DNA from: Flammeovirga yaeyamensis
GTDB lineage: Bacteria > Bacteroidota > Bacteroidia > Cytophagales > Flammeovirgaceae
NCBI RefSeq assembly: GCF_018736045.1
Contig: NZ_CP076132.1
Location: 1,845,501-1,909,500, forward strand
Direction: 5' to 3'
Length of the DNA: 64,000 bases
Shown here: positions 33,371-42,620 of the stretch, piece after piece
How the letters are laid out: the number at the start of each line of letters is the position of its first letter
Numbering within the stretch: the first letter of the stretch is position 1
The notes under the pieces: generated by a model
Told to the model about the DNA's origin: nothing
The model's input: only the letters and a program-made list of their open reading frames with translations
Databases searched by the model: none
Position numbers and translations under genes: made by a program

Positions 33371-34582
33371 TTATCTGATTTTTAGAGTTAATATTGTAGA
33401 GATCGCTAATAGAATACTTACAATCCAAAAGCGAGTAACAATTTTAGGCTCAGGTATTTCTTTCTTTTGATAGTGGTGATGCAACGGTGCCATTAAAAAG
33501 ACACGTCGACCTTCACCATATTTTTTCTTAGTGTATTTAAAATAAAACACTTGAATCATTACCGATAAATTTTCCACCAAGAATACTCCACAAAGAAGAG
33601 GGAGCATCAATTCTTTACGTAGAACAATCGCCAAACTAGCGATGACACCACCTAAAGCTAAACTACCTGTATCTCCCATAAAAACTTGGGCAGGGTAAGC
33701 GTTATACCATAAGAATCCAATACATGCACCTACCAATGCAGTGGCGAAAATAGCGATCTCACCAGATTGTGGGATATACATGATATTAAGATAATTGGAG
33801 AAGATGATGTTACCAGAAAGGTAGGCGAATATGGCGAGCACGGTGGCGACTATGGCGGAAGTACCCGCAGCCAATCCATCTAGGCCATCAGTAATATTAG
33901 TGCCGTTTGAAACTGCTGTGATTATGAAAATCACTAGAATGATGTATAAAACATTTGAAGCAGTTTGATTAGGTAGAATTTCTGAATAATTAATCTCATT
34001 GTCTTTAAGAAACGGGATAGTTGTTTCTAAGGATCTGATATCTTCATAATCTTGTCCTTTCACTAATTCAGAAACAGGTTTGCTCTTAATACCTTTAGAG
34101 AATTTTCGTACCATAACATCCTCGTTACTTACTAAGGTTAATCCTACTAAAAGACCTAAACCCACCTGACCTAAAATTTTAAATTTACCAGAAAGCCCAT
34201 CTTTGTTTTTCTTTACTCTTTTTAGATAATCATCGATAAAGCCAATAGCCCCTGTCCACAATAACGTAGTTAAGAGTAATTGTATATAGACATTTTGAAG
34301 ATTAGCAAACAAAAGTACAGGAAACACAATAGCACCAATAATAATTACACCACCCATAGTTGGTGTACCTGTTTTTTCCATTTGTCCAGCTAGACCTAAA
34401 TTCCTGACAATCTCACCCATCTGCATTTTTTGTAAGAAATGTATAATTCTCTTTCCAAAGAAGGCAATGAATAATACAGAAAATATAGTGGTAAGCATGG
34501 CTCTAAATGTAATGTATTGAAAGAGTCCGGCTCCTGCTAAATCGTAATGCTTGTCTAAGTAATTAAATAAATGGTAGAGCAT
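33371..34582 (-). CDS. mraY: Phospho-N-acetylmuramoyl-pentapeptide transferase
   Basis: MraY makes lipid I from UDP-MurNAc-pentapeptide and undecaprenyl phosphate. The 403 residues have about ten membrane helices and the catalytic [32 protein letters not shown] and [14 protein letters not shown] motifs. It is about 40 residues longer than the E. coli enzyme because of a polar insertion (about residues 155-205) between two helices. Long MraY forms are usual in Bacteroidota. It lies 27 bases after murE. Confidence 0.96.
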   Translation of the reverse strand: MLYHLFNYLDKHYDLAGAGLFQYITFRAMLTTIFSVLFIAFFGKRIIHFLQKMQMGEIVRNLGLAGQMEKTGTPTMGGVIIIGAIVFPVLLFANLQNVYIQLLLTTLLWTGAIGFIDDYLKRVKKNKDGLSGKFKILGQVGLGLLVGLTLVSNEDVMVRKFSKGIKSKPVSELVKGQDYEDIRSLETTIPFLKDNEINYSEILPNQTASNVLYIILVIFIITAVSNGTNITDGLDGLAAGTSAIVATVLAIFAYLSGNIIFSNYLNIMYIPQSGEIAIFATALVGACIGFLWYNAYPAQVFMGDTGSLALGGVIASLAIVLRKELMLPLLCGVFLVENLSVMIQVFYFKYTKKKYGEGRRVFLMAPLHHHYQKKEIPEPKIVTRFWIVSILLAISTILTLKIR

Positions 34583-34609
34583 ATTAATATTTTATTGAAA
34601 TTCTTATTG

Positions 34610-36073
34610 TTATGAGTGAAATGCTTTAAAAAGTTCTTCTTTATCATCAAAATGATGACGGACACCATCAATTTCTTGATAGGTCTCGTGCCCTTTTCCA
34701 GCTAGAAGAATAATATCACGAGGTTCGGCCATTTCTACTGCTTTAAGAATAGCTTCTTTTCGATCTAAAATCACTTGAGTTCTTCTTTCTTGAGTAGGAG
34801 AGATACCATCCATCATTTCTTCTAAAATAACTTCTGGATCTTCTGTTCTTGGATTGTCTGAAGTTAAAATAACTTTTTCGCTTAACATAGCGGCAGTTTT
34901 AGCCATTACAGGCCTTTTACTTTTATCGCGATCACCTCCACAACCTACTACTGTGATTATATTTTCACCATCTTCTTTTATGTCTTTGATAGTTTCTAAG
35001 ACATTTTCTAAAGCATCTGGAGTATGTGCATAATCAATAATTCCTCTGACATTCTTTTTAGAAACCAACTGTTCGAATCTACCGCGAGCAGGTCGTAACT
35101 CGGATAAACATTGTAATGTTTCCATAGGTTCTTCGTCAAGACAAATTGCAGTAGCATAAGCCGTAAGGATATTATAGGCATTGAAAGATCCAATAAGTTG
35201 GAACCAGGCTTCTTGCCCATTAATGTCCATTTGAATCCCCTCAAAGGTATTGTCAATTAATTTACCCTTGTAATTTGCCATAGTATGCAAACCAAAAGTT
35301 ACATGCTTGCCTTTGCAGTTTTGAAGCATCACGGGACCACGCTTGTCATCCACATTTACCAAAGCAAACGCATTTTTTGGTAAAGTATCAAACAATCGTT
35401 TTTTAGCATTGATGTATTCTTTCATCGTGCCATGATAATCTAAATGGTCATGACTGATATTTGAAAAAATAGCGCCTGTAAGGTTAATTCCACTTAAACG
35501 TCCTTGGACAATAGCATGTGAACTTGCTTCCATGAAGCAATAGCTACAGTTCTTTTTCACCATCTCTGCCAATAGACGTTGTAAAGTGACAGGGTCTGGC
35601 GTGGTAAGTTTAGTAGGGATTACTTCATTATTGATTTTATTTTCAATGGTTGTCAATGCTCCAGTATTATACCCTAATTTTATAAATAGGTTCTGAAGAA
35701 GTGTAACCACTGTTGTTTTTCCATTTGTTCCAGTAATAGCTATTACCTTGATATTATCAGAAGGATTATCATAAAAATTAGAAGCTATTAATCCAGCAAC
35801 TTGAGACGTATTGTTGACTTGGATATAAGATACGCCATCAACAAGATCAGAAGGTTCGTCTTCTAAAATGATAGTTTTAGCACCTAACTCTATGGCCTTT
35901 GGAATAAATTTATGTGCATCCATCTGTGTGCCTTTAATGGCAATAAAAGCACTGTCAGCTGTAAGTTGACGTGAGTCTATTTGTACATCGGATACTAATT
36001 GATTTAAATCTCCTTTTATGAGTTCAAATTCAATACCTTTTAAAAGGGTTTGTATATTTCTTATTTTACTCAC
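34610..36073 (-). CDS. murE: UDP-MurNAc-tripeptide synthetase (mDAP-adding)
   Basis: MurE adds the third residue to the peptidoglycan stem. The 487 residues contain the ATP site ITGTNGKTTV, the SSHAIVQGRL Lys-carbamylation region, and DNPR at residues 406-409. That motif is characteristic of enzymes that use meso-diaminopimelate and not lysine. It is 9 bases after ftsI. Confidence 0.96.
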   Translation of the reverse strand: MSKIRNIQTLLKGIEFELIKGDLNQLVSDVQIDSRQLTADSAFIAIKGTQMDAHKFIPKAIELGAKTIILEDEPSDLVDGVSYIQVNNTSQVAGLIASNFYDNPSDNIKVIAITGTNGKTTVVTLLQNLFIKLGYNTGALTTIENKINNEVIPTKLTTPDPVTLQRLLAEMVKKNCSYCFMEASSHAIVQGRLSGINLTGAIFSNISHDHLDYHGTMKEYINAKKRLFDTLPKNAFALVNVDDKRGPVMLQNCKGKHVTFGLHTMANYKGKLIDNTFEGIQMDINGQEAWFQLIGSFNAYNILTAYATAICLDEEPMETLQCLSELRPARGRFEQLVSKKNVRGIIDYAHTPDALENVLETIKDIKEDGENIITVVGCGGDRDKSKRPVMAKTAAMLSEKVILTSDNPRTEDPEVILEEMMDGISPTQERRTQVILDRKEAILKAVEMAEPRDIILLAGKGHETYQEIDGVRHHFDDKEELFKAFHS

Positions 36074-36082
36074 TTGTATCGC

Positions 36083-38182
36083 TTATAAAAGTTTTAGATG
36101 AACTTTCGTTCTACTATTTATTCTTCCACCAGGAGAAATAGACTGAGTAGAAACTCTACCTGTGCCAGAGAATGTAACTGTCGCCCCTTCGGTCTCCACT
36201 AGGTAAATAGCATCTCTCAAAGTCATTCCTCTAACATCTGGCATAAGTCCTTTATTTACTTTTGCATTCACCCATGCAATGGTATCTCCATGCACCTGAG
36301 TTCTCACCCAATTGCTAGTGTTTTTAGAGATTTGTTGAATGTCAAAAGCATCTGAAAGAAGTAATAAATCTTTATAATTACCTGCTTTAATAAAAGGAAA
36401 AGCAGTTTCGTTTTCGTTCGTTACAAAGTTGATATTTCTTTCGGTCGTTCTATTGTAAACTACCTCAGCAATATCTCTAAATACAGGGGCACAGACATCA
36501 CCACCATATTTTTGATTTCCTTTTGGCTCATCTATGGCCACAATCATAGTGTACCTTGGTGCTTCTGAAGGGAAGTAGCCAACAAAAGAAGTAAAGTAGT
36601 TTTTAGTATATCGGCCACCTTTAAGCTTTTGTGTTGTGCCTGTTTTTCCAGATATATTAAAATCGGTATTGTTGATTTTTTTAGCGGTACCACTTTTCAC
36701 TACTTTACGAAGCATTCCTTGGAGTGCTTTTACGGATCTTTCGCTACCAATACTTTTCTTAATCACTTTTGTGTCATATTCATCAATGATCTCGTTACCT
36801 TGTAAAATTCTTTTTACGATATAAGGCTCGATCATTTTGCCATCATTTGCAATGGCATTGTAAAAGTTAAGTATTTGAAGTGGAGAAACTTCAACTTCAT
36901 AACCAATAGAAATCCAAGGTAATGAACATCCACTCCAGCTTGGGTCACCAGGACGACTGATGTTTGGGTGGGCTTCGCCTTCCATTTGGAAGCCAATCGT
37001 TGAAGTTAGATTGTATTTATCTAAATATCTAAAGAAGCGTTCTGGGTTTTCTCGAAAGTGTTTGAAAACCAATTTTGAGATACCAATATTAGAGGATTTT
37101 TCGATAACTTCTTCTACGGATAGCATACCAAAACCATAAGCGTGAGCATCCGTCATGACACACTCATCATAAAATTGATACTTTCCTTCACCTGTATTTA
37201 CTGAATCTGTGATATTAATATCCGACTCTTCTAGTACCGCAAGCATTGAAGCACCTTTAAATGTAGATCCAGGCTCCATAGTACCTTGGATAGCGTAGTT
37301 GTAATCCTCAACATACTTACCTTCTTTAGTACGACCTAAATTGACAATGGCTTTAATTTGTCCAGTCTGTACTTCCATCAAAAGAACAGTACCAAAATTG
37401 GCGTCATGTTTAATGAGTGCTTCCTCTAAAACTTTATGAGCATGTTCCTCAAACTCCATATTTAGTGTCGTCTGAATATCAAATCCATTTTTGGCTCTTA
37501 TTTGTGCACCATTATCAAGTGGCTTCCATTGGTTACCAGAAACTCTTTGAAACAAAGCTTCTCCATCTTTACCAGCTAAATCGGCATTGAATGAAAATTC
37601 TAATCCACGACCGGTGAATTTGGCTTCTTCATCTTTTCTAATAAAACCAATTGTTCTTCTACCTAAATCATTAAATGGTTTGAATCTTTTCTCGACTTTA
37701 TCAAAGATAACCCCTCCACGATGACGTCCTTCTCTAAAAATAGGCCATTGCTCTATAATCTTTTTGTCTTGATGTTTGATTTGTTTCTGACTTAAAATCA
37801 GATATCGTCTTTTCTTTTTTCGAGATGTTCTTAAAAGGCTATCGTAATAACTTTTTGATCTTTCTTTAAAGTAGATAGATAAATTATAAGCCAATGAATC
37901 AATACCTTTATCAAAAACACTATCCGGAGAGACAAAGGGATCAAATGCTAATTTATAAAAAGGTATTGATGTCGCTAACAATGAACCATCATCTGCTAAT
38001 ATATTTCCACGGGTAGCATCGACTCTTCTTACTTTAACACGATTCGCCTTACCTGCTTTTTCCCATTTTTCTTTTTCCATGAATTGCAGATCAGAAATCC
38101 TCACAACAATTGCAGCAGCAATCATAACGATAAAAAGAAATGCGATTCTAACTCTTAAAAGTATGGAAGTTCTTATTCCCAT
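36083..38182 (-). CDS. ftsI: Division transpeptidase PBP3 with C-terminal PASTA
   Basis: FtsI cross-links septal peptidoglycan. The 699 residues show one N-terminal membrane anchor (about 9-28), a pedestal domain and a transpeptidase domain. The nucleophile is Ser306 in the S306-T-F-K309 motif, followed by an SSN triad motif and KTGTTQK. A C-terminal PASTA-like domain (about 635-699, PDVRGMTLRDAIYLVE) follows. The PASTA unit is common in Bacteroidota FtsI but absent from the E. coli protein. It follows the ftsL-like gene by 10 bases. Confidence 0.95.
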   Translation of the reverse strand: MGIRTSILLRVRIAFLFIVMIAAAIVVRISDLQFMEKEKWEKAGKANRVKVRRVDATRGNILADDGSLLATSIPFYKLAFDPFVSPDSVFDKGIDSLAYNLSIYFKERSKSYYDSLLRTSRKKKRRYLILSQKQIKHQDKKIIEQWPIFREGRHRGGVIFDKVEKRFKPFNDLGRRTIGFIRKDEEAKFTGRGLEFSFNADLAGKDGEALFQRVSGNQWKPLDNGAQIRAKNGFDIQTTLNMEFEEHAHKVLEEALIKHDANFGTVLLMEVQTGQIKAIVNLGRTKEGKYVEDYNYAIQGTMEPGSTFKGASMLAVLEESDINITDSVNTGEGKYQFYDECVMTDAHAYGFGMLSVEEVIEKSSNIGISKLVFKHFRENPERFFRYLDKYNLTSTIGFQMEGEAHPNISRPGDPSWSGCSLPWISIGYEVEVSPLQILNFYNAIANDGKMIEPYIVKRILQGNEIIDEYDTKVIKKSIGSERSVKALQGMLRKVVKSGTAKKINNTDFNISGKTGTTQKLKGGRYTKNYFTSFVGYFPSEAPRYTMIVAIDEPKGNQKYGGDVCAPVFRDIAEVVYNRTTERNINFVTNENETAFPFIKAGNYKDLLLLSDAFDIQQISKNTSNWVRTQVHGDTIAWVNAKVNKGLMPDVRGMTLRDAIYLVETEGATVTFSGTGRVSTQSISPGGRINSRTKVHLKLL

Positions 38183-38192
38183 TATTTTCTAT

Positions 38193-38588
38193 TTACTGAT
38201 CTTCTAATTTAGGAACACTTATAACAATAGGAGCTGTTTCTAGGGGCACTAAACCCATAGCTTCTGCCTTTTTTTCAATTTGACTTCTCTTACTTTCGTT
38301 AATGAAATCATATTTAAGGGTACTGTATTCTACTCTTAATTTTTCGACAGATTTTTCAAGTTTATTAATTCTTAGATGAGATTTTTCAGCCTGAAAACTG
38401 TTTGCGATATATAGGATACCAAGAATAGTTACAAAAATAATTTTTTGTATGTACTGACTATTTTCCTCCTCTTCGTCTTGGGAAATAAACTTCCATTTCA
38501 GGAACTTTTTATTCCAACTATTTAAGGGTGATGTACGTTTCTTTTTTGGGGATTCTTCCTCAACAGTTTTATAAGTATTGGCTCTCAT
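38193..38588 (-). CDS. ftsL: FtsL-like division protein
   Basis: The 131 residues form a Lys-rich cytoplasmic tail (1-46), one membrane helix (about 48-64) and a short periplasmic coiled coil with leucine spacing. This is the FtsL layout, and it sits directly before ftsI as FtsL does. FtsL sequences diverge strongly, so the call rests mainly on topology and position. It is the first gene of this cluster. mraZ and rsmH, which normally precede it, are absent here. Confidence 0.85.
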   Translation of the reverse strand: MRANTYKTVEEESPKKKRTSPLNSWNKKFLKWKFISQDEEEENSQYIQKIIFVTILGILYIANSFQAEKSHLRINKLEKSVEKLRVEYSTLKYDFINESKRSQIEKKAEAMGLVPLETAPIVISVPKLEDQ

Positions 38589-38697
38589 CTAAAGGTTAAT
38601 AGTGGATCCTAAAAAAATTGAAAACGAATTTGCTAAAATTCTTCCTTAATTTATCTAAGTTGTAGGAAAAAATGGAATTTTTTAAGAAAAAAATGAA

Positions 38698-39630
38698 TTA
38701 ATGAATCGTAAATTTAGTTTCTCCTAATAGATAACCTCCAGTATAGACTAAAGCCTTATAATTTCCTTTGTTTAAAAAACTATTATTTTGATATGAAATC
38801 GAAACATTAGCACCTAAATTACTATCAAAGTTATAATTGGTTTTTGTAGTAAAAAATAGATTTTCTTTGGTGTCTGCTAACGTGAAATATTTTGATTCTT
38901 CAGTCGCATTGTATATGGTCGCACCATCAGGGTCAACAAGACATAAATAAACTGTTTTTTGTTCTGATGGGAGTAATACATTTTTAGCTAATTTAAAATC
39001 GATACTTATTGCTGAGATATTATTCGCGTCGAAAGAATCACCAATGATTTGTTTCCCTTTTTGATCAACGGCATAGCAGTTAAAATCAAAAGCATTTAAT
39101 TTTTTAGCTTCGTCTAATTCCTTTTCTAATTCACCTTGATGGTTTTCAAGTACATCAATTTTGTTTTTTAGATCTGAACTTTCCTTCACCAAACTCGAAT
39201 TAACCATTTTTAAAGAGTCATTCGCCTTTTTCATATATGAAATATGCTCATCTTTTTGGCGTAATAAATTCTCATAAACCCCCACTTTAGATTTAATAGT
39301 ATGATATCTTTTCTCTTGCATTAATTGGGTTGAACGAAGCTCTTTTTTTTCTCTTTCAAGACTGTCTCTTACATTTTCCAAGGAAGTGACATCTTCATTC
39401 AATAAAGTGAGGATTTGAATCTGTTTATTTAATTCAGTAGATATTGAATCTAATTTTGCGTATGTTAAAACAAGTTCAATGTTTTTACTTTGAACTCTAT
39501 CATTTAAACGTTTTTCATCACCTGATCTTAAAAATAACTGAACAAGGTTTAGTGTTAATAGGGTGATGACTAATCCGATTACAATTTTACGTCTGCTACT
39601 TATAGAACTAAAAAAAGATGCGCTATTCAT
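38698..39630 (-). CDS. Membrane-anchored coiled-coil protein of unknown function
   Basis: The 310 residues have one membrane anchor (about 15-33), a long coiled coil (about 36-180) and a beta-rich C-terminal domain (about 185-310). Orientation suggests a periplasmic C-terminal domain. I recognise no family. It precedes the ftsL gene on the same strand with a 109-base gap, at the place where rsmH would usually lie, so a role at the envelope is possible but not shown. Confidence 0.72.
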   Translation of the reverse strand: MNSASFFSSISSRRKIVIGLVITLLTLNLVQLFLRSGDEKRLNDRVQSKNIELVLTYAKLDSISTELNKQIQILTLLNEDVTSLENVRDSLEREKKELRSTQLMQEKRYHTIKSKVGVYENLLRQKDEHISYMKKANDSLKMVNSSLVKESSDLKNKIDVLENHQGELEKELDEAKKLNAFDFNCYAVDQKGKQIIGDSFDANNISAISIDFKLAKNVLLPSEQKTVYLCLVDPDGATIYNATEESKYFTLADTKENLFFTTKTNYNFDSNLGANVSISYQNNSFLNKGNYKALVYTGGYLLGETKFTIH

Positions 39631-39738
39631 AGTTTACAACAATTGCAAAAACCACACTAAAAACACTAAAGGTTTGATTTTTTTAAGTTTATTCTAATTT
39701 TTGGTATTTATAATACGAAAAAGGAATTATAGTATAAG

Positions 39739-40779
39739 CTATAACTCCCAGCCAAAGCCTAGTGTGTATTGGTAATCTATTTCTTTACCGGCTTCTGCAG
39801 GTTGACTATCGTAGTTTAAGTTGTAAGAAGCTTTAACATAGAAGTCGTAAGGTAAATCATATTTTAGGTTTGCGTTAACATCAGCACGCCATCTTTCTTG
39901 ATCACTTAATGCTCTAAACCCTTTTGCTGTAGTTTGGAAAGATAAATCTCCCGTATCGAATAGGTTGATTTCTGTACCTAAATACCATTCAGCTTCTGAC
40001 CTTGTAGGAGCAGTAGTAAATGTGGAATCACTTTCGTTAAAAACTGGATCAAAACTTTCATTTAAAAACGATGCTCCGGTAGAGAAACCCCAATAAGCAG
40101 AATTGGTTCTAAGTACATACTTACCAAAACCACCTAAACCTATAACACGTAGATTGATGGACTGTTCTGTATTGGTTAAATAACTGGCAGATGCAGTGAT
40201 ATAAAAATCATGTGGTAAATAATAGTTACCTGTAAGCGTACCTTCATTTCTTTCAATAGAAGCAACATCATCTTGTGTTGATCGCAAACTTGCAATATTA
40301 AAAGTAAATCCCCATCGATTAGTGGTATAACCTATAAAACCATTGGTGTTAAATTGGGAAAGGTTATTGGCTTTTGTATAGCTATATCCAACATCAAGAC
40401 TTGCTGAAAGCCTACTTATAAATGTGGATTTTACTGATAATAGATTGACGATATGATCAGGGGCAATCATTACTTCCCCGTGATCATCAGTCTCTAATAC
40501 AAATTGATCACCATTTAAGGATTTGATTCTACCATTGTAACGTTGACCTTCGGTGGTTGTAATTAGGAAATAAGTTTCTCCTTTTATTTCCTTAATTCCA
40601 TCCCATTCAATTTTAAAGTCAGAATCTGAATAAGGGGTTTCAATTTGAATAACTCCTTTTTCCATATTTTTAATTTCACCGACAATCACATCCCCATTTT
40701 TTAAAGTCAAGGAATCAACTTGTGCAAAAGAGATAAAAGATGATAATATGAATACTATTAAGGTTATTGTTTTTTTCAT
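39739..40779 (-). CDS. DUF481 family outer-membrane-like protein
   Basis: I start at the ATG with complement at 40777-40779, which begins a Sec signal peptide (cleavage near SFAQ). The 346-residue protein has a repeated N-terminal beta unit (LKNGDVIVGEIKNMEKGVIQ, later GRIKSLNGDQFVLETDD). Then comes a DUF481 domain of alternating strands ending with an aromatic-rich C-terminus (QYTLGFGWEL), typical of a beta-barrel in the outer membrane. Function unknown. A 14-bp inverted repeat lies 32-73 bases upstream of the start. Confidence 0.87.
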   Translation of the reverse strand: MKKTITLIVFILSSFISFAQVDSLTLKNGDVIVGEIKNMEKGVIQIETPYSDSDFKIEWDGIKEIKGETYFLITTTEGQRYNGRIKSLNGDQFVLETDDHGEVMIAPDHIVNLLSVKSTFISRLSASLDVGYSYTKANNLSQFNTNGFIGYTTNRWGFTFNIASLRSTQDDVASIERNEGTLTGNYYLPHDFYITASASYLTNTEQSINLRVIGLGGFGKYVLRTNSAYWGFSTGASFLNESFDPVFNESDSTFTTAPTRSEAEWYLGTEINLFDTGDLSFQTTAKGFRALSDQERWRADVNANLKYDLPYDFYVKASYNLNYDSQPAEAGKEIDYQYTLGFGWEL

Positions 40780-40810
40780 GATAGGATATAACAAATAAAT
40801 TAGTTTTTGC

Positions 40811-40852
40811 GGGTCAGTATTGATCATAAATATATGAAATCAATAATGACCC
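40811..40852 (-). repeat. 14-bp inverted repeat in the 5' region of the DUF481 gene
   Basis: GGGTCAGTATTGAT (40811-40824) and ATCAATAATGACCC (40839-40852) are complementary at 13 of 14 positions around a 14-base loop. No U-run follows on either strand, so this is not a normal terminator. It lies in the probable leader of the DUF481 gene. Confidence 0.6.
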
Positions 40853-41075
40853 ACAAAAAAGATTACTAGAGAAGAACTTGAAAATAAATACCTTTTCATG
40901 TATAATCTTATAAATTGTTTTATTAGTACAATTATTTGAGTTTTGATAGTTAATGAATGAAAGAACACATTAGAAAATCACCTTTTACACAAGAAATATT
41001 TTGATAAAAATTTCAACTTTTGTTTAATAAAGTGTCAAAAAGTATTAAATTAGTGATCATTTTTAAGAATATTAT

Positions 41076-42620
41076 ATGATCGAGTTAAATTATATATTGA
41101 TCTCAGTAATTGTATTGATTACGAGTGTTGTAGCGGTTCTAATTACCTTTTTTATCCAAAAAAATAAATACAGTAAGGTAATTTGGGAATGGGAGGAACT
41201 AAAATCCAATCAATCAGTAAGAGCGATTGAAAATCAAAATCTGACTACATTAAATAAGGAGTTAGAAAAAAATATAAATGATTTAAAAAAGAATATAGCT
41301 GTCGTACAAACGAAGTATGAAAAAGAATCAAATACTTTGAGTGAATTGAAGCAATCAGAACATTTTTATAAGAATAAACATCAGGTCTTATCTGAAGAAA
41401 ATGCTAAAAACCAAAAAGCATTATTACTGCTTAATGAAAGACTTCAGGAATTTCATCAAGCCAATCAGCAGTTAATGCAGACGAATGATCAATTGTTACA
41501 AGATAACGTTGAACTGAAAACACATAATGATCATCTACATTTAAAGATTACTGAACATCAAGAAGAAATTAATACATTAAATCAGAAGTTTAAATTGGAG
41601 TTTGAAAATTTAGCCAATAAAATTTTTGAAGAGAAGTCCAATAAATTTATTGATCAGAATAAAGATAATATGAACGTTATCCTTAATCCTTTTAAAGAAC
41701 AAATTGATGCTTTTAAAAAGAAGGTCGAGGATAGCTATGGAAAGGAGTCGAATGAAAGACAAGCTTTAAAAACAGAAATCGAACTCTTGAGAAAAATGAA
41801 TCTTCAGATCTCTGAAGAAGCTAAAAATCTTACCAAAGCACTAAAAGGTGATGCTAAAAAACAAGGTGATTGGGGAGAAGTGATTTTAGATTCTGTTCTC
41901 AGAAAATCAGGTTTGAGAGAGGGGTTTGAATATTTTACTCAGCTATCTTTTGATAATGAGGACGGGCAAAAACAAAGACCCGATGTTGTGATACATTATC
42001 CTGGAAACAAACAAGTAGTAGTTGATTCAAAAGTGTCTCTTAATGCCTATGATCGATTTGTAAATACAGACGACTTACAACAGCAACAAGTTGAAGTGGG
42101 ATTACATATTAAGGCGATTAAGTCTCATATTGATGAGTTAAATGAAAGGGATTACCAAAGTTTGCCTGATATTAAAAGCTTAGACTATGTCTTGATGTTT
42201 ATTCCTATCGAACCAGCTTTTTTAATTGCATTACAACAAGATGATTCATTATGGGATTATGCTTATAATAAAAAAGTGGTCATAGTTGGGCCAACGACTT
42301 TGATGTCTACTTTAAAAGTAATTGAAGAATTATGGAGAAATGAACATCAACAGAAAAATATTGATGAAGTGATTAAACTTGCTTCAGGAATTTATAATAA
42401 GGCAAGGCTTTTTGTTGGGACACTTGTAAGTCTACAAAAGAAGATTAGTTCTACGAATGAAGAGGTAGATAAAGCGATGAATCAGTTAACGAATGGAAAG
42501 GGAAATTTAATTAAGCTTCTAAATGATATGAAAGAGAAAGGTAATATTAAATTACCTAACTCTTTACCTCAAAATCTTGTAGAAGAAAGCTTAGAAAGTG
42601 ATAATAACTCCTTAGAATAA
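41076..42620 (+). CDS. rmuC: DNA recombination protein RmuC
   Basis: The 514-residue protein has an N-terminal membrane helix (about 5-26), a long coiled coil (about 40-200) and the RmuC nuclease-like domain (about 240-460, with GDWGEVILDSVLRKSGL, RPDVVIHYPG and VVDSKVSLNAYDRF). RmuC limits inversions and rearrangements between short inverted repeats in E. coli. The gene stands alone on the plus strand and overlaps the convergent aminopropyltransferase gene by 9 bases. Confidence 0.95.
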   Translation: MIELNYILISVIVLITSVVAVLITFFIQKNKYSKVIWEWEELKSNQSVRAIENQNLTTLNKELEKNINDLKKNIAVVQTKYEKESNTLSELKQSEHFYKNKHQVLSEENAKNQKALLLLNERLQEFHQANQQLMQTNDQLLQDNVELKTHNDHLHLKITEHQEEINTLNQKFKLEFENLANKIFEEKSNKFIDQNKDNMNVILNPFKEQIDAFKKKVEDSYGKESNERQALKTEIELLRKMNLQISEEAKNLTKALKGDAKKQGDWGEVILDSVLRKSGLREGFEYFTQLSFDNEDGQKQRPDVVIHYPGNKQVVVDSKVSLNAYDRFVNTDDLQQQQVEVGLHIKAIKSHIDELNERDYQSLPDIKSLDYVLMFIPIEPAFLIALQQDDSLWDYAYNKKVVIVGPTTLMSTLKVIEELWRNEHQQKNIDEVIKLASGIYNKARLFVGTLVSLQKKISSTNEEVDKAMNQLTNGKGNLIKLLNDMKEKGNIKLPNSLPQNLVEESLESDNNSLE

